Below are positions 11,992 through 24,000 of a stretch of DNA of 64,000 bases, piece after piece (the first letter of the stretch is position 1; each line of letters begins with the position of its first letter). Under the pieces are notes generated by a model. The model did no database searches. It saw only the letters and a program-made list of their open reading frames with translations, and was not told the origin of the DNA. The DNA is from Owenia fusiformis (lineage: Eukaryota > Annelida > Polychaeta > Sabellida > Oweniidae): NCBI GenBank assembly GCA_903813345.2, contig CAIIXF020000009.1, positions 6,194,030-6,258,029 on the forward strand, read 5' to 3'. The translations under genes and the position numbers were made by a program.

Positions 11992-14190
11992 TTAAAGATC
12001 AAAAGATATTGTACCCAATTGTATCATTAATGATTATTGCACTTTTTGAAATTTGATCAATTGCAGAACATGCCACATTACTCAAAGTCCGATTTCTAGG
12101 GTACACTCAATGCAATTGAAGTGCAGGGGTGACTTTTTGACTTTTTGATACTCCCAAAGCACTTTAAGTATTGCACATGCACCATCTGTAAAAGTACATG
12201 CAACCTCATTTGTTTTAACTTATGTTTTACCATTTGTGGATATTTTAAATCATTTGTCACAATGAACCACTTTTAAATGGAGACTCTTCGTGAAAAATTT
12301 CAAATCATCCAATACTATCTTGTTTTGTACTGGTTTATCTCAACTTTTGACCCTGGTACGTGGTCTTGAGACATTTCACCTCATGCATATATTTATGTGG
12401 TAAACAATGTCATAAGATGTATGCTTTGTGGTGCTACAAGAATAAAGGAATGAGTCAATTGTTTAGAGAAATTGGGAAAACTTCCAAATCTCAAAAAACA
12501 ATTTGAGAATAAACATTTTGGCACTCTGCTATATTTTTTCCCAATGCATTTTTTATCAATATATACCTGGAGCAGGGATAATTCAAGTCAGTTTTCACAC
12601 ACGATGGGCCTTTTATGTTGCGTAATATGATCAATTGGGTCAGCCAATCACCATAAAGGTTTAAGCATAGTTTACAGGTTATAAATGTTGTAATAGATAC
12701 ACAGCGATTATAAGTGATTGTTCTCATGGCAAAGTTCTAATGTAATCAGTACATAAAGTTCACTGGCTCAAGGTCCACCCTTATCACCAACATTAGTAAG
12801 ATTAATACACCTACTGTAACCCCATTACACATTTTGCCTTTCAAGCAACTTTTTTTCATGACTTTAAAAATTAGCGAAATATTAAAGTGCTAATTTGTTT
12901 TCCTTTAGATACGTAATTATCAATAATCATTACGTTTCTGATAAAATCATGAAATTCAATGGTGTGGATTATTGAATTTTGAAAAATCTGCACATTTTAT
13001 AAGATAATTTTAAAAGTGATTTACAGTTTGGACTTAACTTGTACTTGATTACCTTATAGCTTTCATGACTTCTCCCGAGCAAACATGAACATTCGAAATC
13101 TTTAAAAACTTTTTAAAAAGGTGCTATAAAGAAAAAAAGAAGTTGAGAGTGACTCTTTAAAAATTGTTACAGTTTTACAATATTTCTTGCTCTTAGCTCC
13201 TTATTTGGGTACCTTTAAGTTACAGATCCTTTTTTATTTTTTTCTCTTGTGAAATTAAGATGTAATTAAGTAATTCATGCATATGTATCATTGTTGCATA
13301 ACTGAACTGAACCTATGGTCTTAAAGGTGAGTCAGGTTACCCTTACATACCCAGTGCTATGAAGTACAGGAATGCCATGAAGTACAAATCAAAAAATTAT
13401 ATGTAAAAATACAAACACTTGAATGAGATGTAACCCATGACAGAAAATAGTGGTAAAAAGGCTTAATTATAATTCTCATCTTATATCGTGTGGTGTCAAA
13501 TATCCATCCTTTATGTACTGCAATGAATATAATATTTATTTAAATTCATCATCGGAGAATTAACGTCTAGCCGTAGCTGTTAAGATTCCCAAATGAGTCT
13601 GTTCGTGCTAATAAATTTGTATACATACATTATTCTTCCATGTTACATATTCATTGAAGTCACTAATCAATATAACATGAAGAATTAGTCACACTTCACA
13701 TTTTTTCTAAATGATAGATTAACTTAAAATTTTATTATATAATGTACATGTATATACACCAACTTAGAGAAGCACCGAAGCCCTTGTGTAATTTTAACCA
13801 CCCCAACGCCCGCCCTGGTCCCAACACAATTTAGGGAATAAAACAGCTGGGGGGAGGGGTGGCACAAATAATTAAATGACATCACTGTTGAGAGTTGCAT
13901 GTGGATCCAATTCATTAGAAGCAACAACATTAAGGGGGTGAAATTAAAAATTGATGCCCATGATATTTGTCACGCAAGAGTTTTTACTATGACTGGGGTT
14001 CTCTCTGCGAGAATATCACTGAATAAATAAGTACGTTGCAATTAATTGAATAGTATTTTCTAATTAGGAGAGTTGAGTAAATGATTGTTTGTCATGAAAA
14101 TTGATATTTTTTAGAGACAGAAATATGTCATTGAAAAGTAAAGAAATAAATACAGTACTAGACTAAATGTAGGATGTAAGAGATTAAAAA

Positions 14191-14310
14191 CAAGGCATTA
14201 ACATGTAAAATGTCACCACCTGCCATTTGATACAGACACCAAGTACCAAAGTACCATCTGAAAAAAAAGTTCAAGACTAATAATATGTCACCACTCGTGG
14301 TGGTGACACT
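14191..14310. mobile_element. ATGTCACCAC-family MITE, copy 2
   Basis: Runs from CAAGGCATTAACATGTAAAA through TGTCACCACCTGCC to CGTGGTGGTGACAC. The ATGTCACCAC near the start and GTGGTGAC at the end form short inverted termini. Confidence 0.7.
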
Positions 14311-14370
14311 GTATGTACATTTACTATTATATATTTGGATTTTCTGTGTAATGTCCAAGGTTACATAGTA

Positions 14371-14440
14371 CTGGATGTCCATAAAGTGTCTTTACATTAC
14401 AATACAATGTCTGTAAAGAGTAGACTTTATGGACACTCTG
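14371..14440. mobile_element. Tiny mariner-like MITE with TA target duplication
   Basis: A 70-bp palindrome: CTGGATGTCCATAAAGTGTC at the left and GACTTTATGGACACTCTG at the right, each flanked by TA (14369-14370 and 14441-14442). This is the size and target-site pattern of a Tc1/mariner-type miniature element. Confidence 0.7.
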
Positions 14441-15116
14441 TATAGTATATAATGCAATTCATGAAGATATCAGGATATCATTTAGCTCAGAAAAATTGAA
14501 CTAATGAAAAGTTAGAGGCAAGATCTAGTGACACCATGAGGGGGCTTCATAGTATTCTCCAAGAACTTTATTCAAGCTTTGGTGTGTCCACAAAAGGTTT
14601 GTGTCAAAGTCGCTCATCTGTGCAAGTTACAAATCGAATAAGTTATCCAGTTATTCTTTGATAGGTAAGCATTCAACTCTACAATATATAAAATGCAATT
14701 CATAAATTGTCTCAAAAAGCCTTAATTGTTCGGAGGAAAAGCTAATGGCTGGCCAGGGACTTAATAACCTTGGAAACACTTTACAATTGCAGATTTTAGT
14801 GTGCCTTTTGCATAAGAGTCCAGGTTGAATCTATCTAATATTGGCTTAAATAATTGATAAAAGGGATAAAAGTCACGACATCAAAGCGATTTTCAGATTT
14901 AAAGTGATAGCAAAGAAGAGTTTTAAATTGTAGGAAACAATCTACAAAAATATCAAATGTTACCTTAACAATCCTAATTTTATTTTTTTAGAAAGATTAA
15001 AACAGCTCATCAATAGTGTGATCAAATTCTCGTGCAAAAATTCAAATATGTCATCAAAAAAAACATTTTCATTACAATAATTTTAGTATTCATAAATAGC
15101 AATCATAATTTCTATC

Positions 15117-15230
15117 AAGGCATTAACATACAAAATGCCACCACCTGCCATTTGCTACAGACACTGACCACCGAACATAGAGTAAGGGACTATAAATATA
15201 ATATGTCACCACTTGTAGTGTTGGTGACAT
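15117..15230. mobile_element. ATGTCACCAC-family MITE, copy 3
   Basis: CAAGGCATTAACATACAAAA, then CCACCACCTGCCATTTGC, CAGACACTGACCACCGAACA and the closing TGTTGGTGACAT. Same order and length as copy 2. Confidence 0.7.
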
Positions 15231-15946
15231 AAAATTGAACATTTCCCAGTTCCACTTAACACTTGATTGGTGGATCAGACATGTTGTCACATCAAATGAT
15301 GAGTTGGGGATGAATTTAAACTTGAATGCATTTGGCAAATTTGTTCTGCATTACCCAAATCTCTTTTGGATTTGTCTTGTTTTATTTTCTGAGCTCTGCA
15401 ATTGTGTTAGGGTGCCCTCTATAATCCTATCTTGTCATTCGAATATTGCCATAAATAAGAACCCAGAGATTTAGATGACAATTGTCATTCAAGTATTCCC
15501 ATATAATAGATGAGACATTGAGATATGGATTACCACTTTATATCCCAGGCAATTGTGGAAGGATTCTGATCAAGGACATTCATTCAAGAATTAGTTTGAT
15601 GTGCCGCAACTTCATTCTAGTTTGTTCATAAACAGTCATCTGTATTGGCAGTGATTACAACCATTATAATTTTCCTTAACCGTCTCCTGCTGAGCCTATG
15701 ATCTGCATCCCCATAAACCAAGACATCTCATTTAAGTGAACAGAAAGATGTGATGAGTATCAGAATGATGAGCTGTGACTTTCCCAGATGCTGCATATCT
15801 AAAGGACAATGTATATAATGACCACACTTACATATCAAGGTAGCAATAATCCCAAAATAAGACCCATGTTATTCCCATTTCGATATTCAGACCATCTTTT
15901 CCTTGCTAAGAATCTAGAAAGGTAATGACAGAAAATCTCAAGTAGT

Positions 15947-16055
15947 CTTGCTTCAAAATTGTGGACCCCCTCCCGTATCTACTTCTCCAACGCATTACAC
16001 TAATGGAAAAGAAAAGAAGATAGCGGGGGGGGGGGGTCCAGGATCTTGGAGCAAG
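15947..16055. repeat. Hairpin of about 37-bp arms with C/G runs
   Basis: CTTGCTTCAAAATTGTGGAC followed by CCCCCTCCCGTATCTACTTC pairs imperfectly with GAAGATAGCGGGGG and the GGTCCAGGATCTTGGAGCAAG-like right arm. The loop is about 35 bases. Probably a small MITE. The right arm contains a run of 12 G. Confidence 0.5.
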
Positions 16056-16630
16056 TCTATGTCAGGAGGCGTTGATCTCTCACTATGGACAAATCCCAAG
16101 AGATAAATGCATCTCAAATGTGTCATGAATAATCATTTTGCCATCCTCGAGGCTCAAATATACAGTGTCAAGAATGGCAACAGGCAAATGTGCCTTAGAC
16201 TAATTAATCATTTTGCCATATGCCTTCACTTGACAACACTTTTGACCCACATTTATACAACATTTGAAACATAACTTACAGAAATTTTTCTCAGCTATAT
16301 CAACTGATAAAACAAAACTTCATGACCTTCCTTGAAAACTGTTTATTTTTCTTCAGTATTACAATGACTTGGGCACTTCATTAGATGGAAGAAATCAACA
16401 TATTATAAACAAATATGTTTTTGACTGGTAAATCAAATGATCATTGAAAGGAAAATGTTTATACATTTGATCATTTTAATATATATGTGCACATGGAACA
16501 TAAAGTGTTTTAAGCATTATAAAGACTAAAGATATACTAGACCCATATAGTTTATGTCCAAATCAGGTACAAAAATAGACACAAACAAATATATCATTGG
16601 ACGCAAATGAAGCCAAGGGATATCCTTACT

Positions 16631-16875
16631 TATCCTATGCCAAGTAGAGTTTTTGGGAGATAAGTTGGTAAGATATATCCTGTATCCTGATTTTGAGGTT
16701 TCCATATTCAGAACTTCAATATCTCCCGCTTCGTTGCATATCTTCCCGCTTCGGTGTATATCTTCCCGGTAAGTAGTGGAAATGCAATAAAATGACAATA
16801 AAATTTGTTTATTTTTACACCTTGTACTATTGAAATGGCCATATGCCCCTGAAAAACTCTACTTGGTATAGGATA
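16631..16875. repeat. Inverted repeat, 24-bp arms
   Basis: TATCCTATGCCAAGTAGAGT plus TTTT at 16631-16654 is the reverse complement of 16852-16875 with one mismatch. Between the arms is a short tandem of CATATCTTCCCGCTTCG-like units (16728-16770). Likely a degraded palindromic element. Confidence 0.5.
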
Positions 16876-17025
16876 AAGCAGTTATGTACAGTCAGTTTGG
16901 ATATTGGGTTCATCCCTCGTGAGATATGCATATCTACCTCTGGATAAACCCCATATCCAAAACCTCCCAGTACATAACCCTTATTTATTATCATCAAATC
17001 CAATGCAAAATAATTTCTAATAAAT

Positions 17026-17212
17026 ACAGTAAAACCTGTATAGTTAAACACCTCTCGAACCTGAACACCTCCAAATATGAACACTTTTTTCAGTTATTTT
17101 TTTAATCTGCCATTGACTTCCATATTGGAAAACCTTGAAATATATGAACACATTCCAATCTGAACGCTTTTGGCTGGTTCTAGTGATGTTCAGATTAGAC
17201 TGGTTTTACTAT
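17026..17212. mobile_element. ACAGTRAAACC palindromic MITE, copy b
   Basis: Starts ACAGTAAAACCTGTATAG, contains GAACACCTCC and TGAACACTTTTTTCAG, and ends GACTGGTTTTACTAT. It matches the palindromic family seen at 5239-5392. Confidence 0.7.
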
Positions 17213-18096
17213 ACATGATATTTAATACATTTGTAATCCTTTCCAAGATAGTATGTCATATGATATTGCTACTGACCATGACATATGAATAATACGATGT
17301 CTTGTAGAAATGTAAATGATTTATATGTCTGAAATGAGCAACTTAATTATATTTGTATGAAAAAGAAATTATTTCATAAAAGAACGATTACAGTAGATTC
17401 TAACTTTTTCAAACCTTCAATTCAATTCAATTTCACAAAATTTTATTTCAACTTATGCCTTTATTTGTTTATGTAGATTTCAAATATGAATTTGATATCA
17501 ATTTGACTGGACTTTGAATACTTAGACATGGAAATCAATATTCTTTCTACTGGCATCTAGTCGATTGCACTTGGAATCAAAACAAGTGTTTTATAGATAG
17601 ATGAATACCGTCAGGCCTTTTAGAGTGTAGCAAACGTTACAAGCCATTGAGTATTCATCCATCCCCACCTATGTTTCCTTTCAGTCAATACATCTTTGTC
17701 CTTTAAAGTTATATCAGATCCTTTTAAGCTCATTAAAGCAAATCAGGCAATCTCTATGAAAACATAGTGATATTGCCTTAGCAACGGACGAACACATCTT
17801 TCTTCAAATAAGGCTTATATCAAATACTGTTGTTCCAAAAACTGCAGTTTAAAGACAGTTTCATTAAAAGCAGTGAAAATTTGCAGAGAAAATTTGCATG
17901 CCTTTGAACTGTTCTGTTGTAAAATCCAAAGTAATTGTAATAGATATTTACTTTATAGGAAACTGAACGTAGGATAAATTCTTGGTGTTTCCCTAAAATA
18001 AGAGAATATAAAGATGACTCCGTATACTGTATGAACCAAAAAGATTCTACAACTGAGGCAATTGTACAAACATTGCACTTTTTATCTTGGAAAACC

Positions 18097-21000
18097 TCAA
18101 TCACTGGCGTCATCAAACTGTCCATATTCCTGATACATGCTAGGTGACCTTCCTCTCTGGATAGGTTCTGCATGGCTGATTGCGGGCAGAAAGTCGTGGC
18201 TCACTGGACTCCAGCTAGCCAATCGGGGCTGGAGTGGCAAAGTATACGTTGGCACAAAATCTGAAATTGACAATAAAACAATGCGAGAGTTACAAACAAG
18301 CCATTAACATGCAAAATGTCACCACCTGCCATTTGTTACAGATGCAGTAATTTGTTACAAATGGTGGTGAAAAAGTGTTATCAATCATCTAATTTGCATA
18401 CAGTGAACCTATATCAGAAAACCTCTCTAATCAAAACACCTCTCAATGTGATCCCTCCGCTATAATGCTGAAGCGATTGTAATACATAACGAAGCTTAAA
18501 ATTGAGTGGCTATTATTGATAGATGGGGCTATTTTACAGGTGATTTAATATTATAGATCTGTTGAAAGCTTGTTCCGATAATATCGTCTTTATTCTAATC
18601 TCCTTAAACCAGAGCCTAGCCAACCTTCCCACACTCACCATCATAAAACAACTGATTACGAAATCTTAATTTTATTTAGGGGAATGATGACTTGCATTTA
18701 CAAAGGTAAAGTTTTTAAATAGAGATTTACATAAGTGTTAAACACACCACTTAAGGGGATTGAAATTTCTTGTTTGTCAACCAGAGTTTTATGTAGTATT
18801 AATGGTCTTAAGATTAGGATTAAATGCCTAGATAGCTAAAATCTATAATCAGCACTGTGCGATTTTCGTTTCTTATCTTAGTACACTTGCACTAAGAAAT
18901 ATTCTAAATTCAGATGAACGTATCACCAGCATATTGGTCAATCCTCGTTAAAATGTATGGGCTTTGAAACATTAATTTGAATATTTTTACTTTTAATAAA
19001 AGTGTAACTCGTTACTGAAAACCTTTCTTTTGGAAAAATTACTTTTGTAAAAATCATAGGCTGATTTAATTTTATAAACATAAATACAACCTTCATCAAA
19101 ATATTGTATTTATACTCTATTGATTTTGAGACCCAACACATAATGGTTTTCCAGAAGTACTTCCATTGCCATGGATGCATTCAATTATGCATACGACACA
19201 TTTGAACTACCAGAATTCTTAATATTTCAATTCAATTTTGAGCACCATATGAGAAAGCTGGCTGTTCATCTTTTATTTAATTCTCTCTAATCTGTTATGT
19301 TATGTTATATTTATTTTCTATCTTGCACTTCAGATATGACTCCATATTGCATTGAATACAACAGTGTTTGTTGTTGTTGCTAGGGGAGACGAATGTCTAC
19401 ACATACGCAACATCCTATAGATGTGATCACTCACTTTTAAGTTGAATCTCAAATGAGGAAATCTAGTACATGTACATGTATAATAAAATTACTTTCAAAT
19501 TTTCGGTCAGATCAATATATTTTGCATTTCATTTCATCTCATTGTATTTGTATTGATGTGCATCGGCTTAGCTATATACCTATTTTTCGAGAGAAAAATT
19601 GAATTTGAATTAAATCAATACATACTGCATAGATTTAATTGCTGCTTGAAGGAGCAGATCTTTACAATTTACAATATCAGCTGCCAATAGCCTATTTAAA
19701 AAACATATTTGTGTCCCTAGATTTCTATTCATAAATTTTAAGCCACATGCTTTTAATATGAATTATTTATATTGTTTTTTTTTCTAAACAACAAAGGTTT
19801 ATTACTAACCTAAGAATCAAAGCCTTGTATATTAAGCTCTGAGGTGATCAGAAAAAGTAATATACATTATTCACGCTTATGAGATCTAAATGACCCCAAG
19901 AAGTAGCTGTCATGGCTTTTAATGAGAGTTTCATTATGAAGTGAAGGCCAGGTATTTATGAAAGTGTAAAATCCAGTGAATGCCATTTTAATTTAGTGAC
20001 TGGATTTTTATTGACAATATTTTCAGTATTCTGATTGGTTAAAGCTAGATCAAGGGGTTATCTCCTTCCCCAAGAGTAAATTAAGCTGGCAAATTCAAAC
20101 TATTTGAAAGGGCACTACATTATAATTAATAGACAAACAAATCAATCATATTGCAGAAGAAATCAGTAGAAATCTGCATGTATGCATTCATCAATATTCA
20201 TAAATAAAATAGCACTTTTGGAACAGAACAAAAACATTGCATATTTGCTCTGTGTTCCAAACAGAGAGCCTAATTCTGGGAATTCTAGGAATCGTAACGA
20301 AATCTGGAATCGTTGACACCTCTAGTTATTTAGTATCAGAATTACAGACAACATCAACCTTTTGAATATTAATGCCTTCATCATACTCACCATATGGATT
20401 AGATTCAATTTCCTCATCCCAATCTTCATGTTCTCCATCCTCATTTAGTGCAGATACTGTATTTTGATTGTCGTTATTATGTTCAGCAGGGTTAGGGCCA
20501 TCTTTTTGACTAGTGTCACCAGATTGGCCAGCAGTTCCATTGGGAGATTGTTGAGATTCATCAACCAGTGCTGGAATAAGCATGAACTTCATAAAGATGG
20601 CAGCACCTCACAGACATGTATCTTGGATGCAAAATCATAGTTCCACAAACCAAACTTCAGTTACCACCTCCAGTGCAAAAATTACGTAATAATTACTGAT
20701 ATAGTTTTAATTTATTTAAACTAAAACTATATCAGTAATTATTATGCAAGACGTGGATCAGGGGGAGTAGGTGTCTTAATCCATGAACGAGTGTTCACCA
20801 TATTTAACATTGAACTTTTAGATGATGAGTCTGAAGGAATTTTGTGGATGAAACTTTCATGCAAAACATCAGATACAGTGATATGTTTATGTAGTTGCTA
20901 TTTGCCTCCCAAAGACTCTACACTGATATATCATCTTAAAGAGAATTTAATTGTAGAGTTACCCAGAAGATATTAGTTTAGTATGATTAATATCTCACGT

Positions 21001-24000
21001 TACGGCCTATACTAAAGAGTTTGTAAGGTCACCATTTCCGATGATCTTTTCAACTAAAGCTATAGCATTGTGTAATAGTTATTAAAGCAATGGCTAAATG
21101 TGACTTTATTGTGGAAGAACAGACCCCTAGTATAGGCAGGCTTTGCCAAGGGGGGTTTCACTATAAAATTCCAGGGGGTTAAAAAAGGGTCAAAATTACG
21201 TTAAAAGTGCTCAGAATGACAGAAAACAGCATAATTTTGAAAGTATTTTTGTGGTGTAAATCAGTCACAAATCATTTATGTCATTAGCTTAATCCATAGC
21301 ACACAACAGCATAAGTGAATGCCTACACCAAAGAATGGCATCAGTTGGAGACAATTACAATAAAGTAATGATAAAAACAAGGGATTAACATGCAAAATGT
21401 CACAACATGCCATTTGTTACAGACACCAATCCCATACAACCACCAACACCATACACCGAACACCACAATAAAGTTGGAGACCATAACAATATGTCACTAT
21501 TTCTGGTGGTGACATAAAAATAGAAAATTAACTTACTACATGCTTCTGGTTCAGGTGGACATTCCCAATCATCATTGCTATCATAACTCTCCCCATCACT
21601 CTCACCAGAAGAATACTGTTGTTTATATCTCCACCTCCCTGACTTGTCCCCAGGGTGTGTGTACACCTCACGTTCTGAGGGACCATCATGCGAGCGCCAT
21701 ATGGACAGGCTTTGCATCATTGCGTTGCGTAGGACGTTTTCATTATATTTTGGCGGGGGTTCAGGCGAGTCACTGTCAGTGTCTGAGGCATCATCTCCAT
21801 CTTCTCTCTCTATCTGCAACACAAGGTGTATATATATATATATATGAGCCAGGCCACAGGAAAAGGGGTCTTATAACAGATTTTTCAATATTTTTTTTTG
21901 TTTATCTTAGAAGCACATAAAGACCTTTCAAATGAGCCATGACTTATGACTTAACGATTTTTCCTTGCATATATAGACCAAAAAGTTGGATTCTAATTTA
22001 GCACACTTTCTTCTTAATCTTGGGCACATTTTTGGCTCTGTAGCACAATTTTAATTTTTGTGATAAGACCGGTTTTCCTATGGCCAGGCTCATATATACT
22101 GTATATCATTTAATATATCATATCATTTCTTTCATAGTCAATATTACAAATCAGCTACTACCAATCGCCCAAGCATTATAGGTAGTTGAATTATTTCATA
22201 TATTGGCTAATTCAAAAGTATTTCTATAGTAGAAACCTTTATAGACTTCTAATCAAATTAAGAGCTATTGCCCTTTGCAGGGGCAGACACGGAAGCTAAC
22301 ATGAGTTGACACATTATCCACATTTTTGAAAATTTGCATATAAAAACTGAAATTTCTGAAAATTTGCTTATAAAAATTGAAACTTGTGAAAATTTGCATC
22401 CCAAAAACTACAAAGACCCCTTTTCTGAAAACGGAGACCCCTTTCCATCTTATCAAAAACTGAGGCACAAGTAAGACTCAAACCATAAACTATTAAGAGT
22501 AAATATAGTAATTTACCATGCAGATGTCAGCTTTGAGGCCATCAGTTGGGATCTTGCCTCTCCAGTTCCCTTTGTTAGATGCTTGTCTTGGAGCATAGGT
22601 GGGTACGAAGTTGATCTTTGGAATCTTTTTCCATGATACGCCAAACTTGTTCTAGAAACAATAAGAACAATAAAGGAGTTTAAAGGAGTTACACATTCAT
22701 TTTACTCAAACCATTTATTTTTAAGTTTTGTGGCTAACACACACAGACTTGCCAGCCTATAGTGTTTTGCAGGAATGTACCAAAATATTTTTGGACCATC
22801 AAAAAATAAATTTTATTTTTCATGTGCACTCAAGACATACAAGTACAAACCCACCTATGTTGTGATCAGTTCGTCAAACTTCCTAAATTACTTAATGCAA
22901 CAAGCAGATTAGTCCCGACTAAACCGAATACCAATACTCACCAATTAATGGGAAATGATTCTAAGTGGTTTACATGTTGAACCCTTTGATAATACCATTT
23001 GATGTATTGTACAGAAATCAAGAAAATATTGTAATACTGTACAATCTAAATAAATATTTGATTAACTTATAGAATTAATAATATAAAGATTTGAAAATTT
23101 TGTAAAACTTCCACAACCCCAAGTCCTTCAACACACAGTACCACATTCTATATACTAGTTAAATCCACAATTGTTAAACAAAACTGAGACCAAATCAGAA
23201 GTAGAGAGTGAAGAAAGTCATCACACAAGAGAAATCGCAATATGATAATACAAAGGATGACACCAAAGACTGGAAGCTCTGCCATGGATTAAAATGACAT
23301 ATGGAAATTGCGTAGTTTAAAGTATGGGGTATCCTGATTCTTCACTCGCATTGTTGAGACTCTAGATTCTCCAAAGATCTCAAACTGTACCTTGCATCCA
23401 TATTAACCCCTCCTTATTAGGAAAATCCGACTGAACACAACGAAGACACAATGAAGGCGGAACTACATGGATCAACGATCACAGTAGCAGTTAACAGCAC
23501 ATTACTAAGCACTGTAAATAGTGATACAAATGCAATGTTAACGAGTATACTGGTCATTGGGATTCATTTACTATCCCTGCTTTTGTTTTTACGACTTTGT
23601 GAATACCTGGGAAGAACTCATAACCATGATATAATGACTTTTGAGAGGATTGATTAACCAACAACCGAAACAGTGGCATGTGTAAGACCAGCATATGCGA
23701 TATCATAATCAGCTAAAGGGATATCATAATCAGCAAATATGATATTATAATCAGCAAATGTGATATTATGATCAACAAATGTTTTATCATGATCAGCAAA
23801 TATGATATCATTATCAGTAAATGTGATATTATGATCAGCAAATGTGATATCATTATCAGCACATGTGATATTATAATTAGCAAATGTCATATCCAAAATA
23901 GCGAAAGTGTTACCATAATCAACAAATGTGATATTATAATCAGCAAATATGACATGATCAGCAAATATAATATCACAATCAGCAAATATGATATTATAAT

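Larger units (their letters stand above)
8884..18096. other. Long intergenic stretch, MITE-bearing, no gene recognised
   Basis: No protein-coding exon with recognisable homology or composition was found on either strand. The stretch is AT-rich and contains the MITEs and hairpins listed separately. The 3'UTR of the minus-strand LRR gene probably occupies the last several hundred bases: a reverse-strand AATAAA lies at 17442-17447, about 650 bp beyond its stop. Confidence 0.45.

Noticed and set aside
23451-23657. A 68-codon ATG frame with one hydrophobic segment
   Set aside because: It could be a tiny membrane protein but has no recognisable family, no splice or poly(A) support and lies in an AT-rich intron next to a minisatellite.
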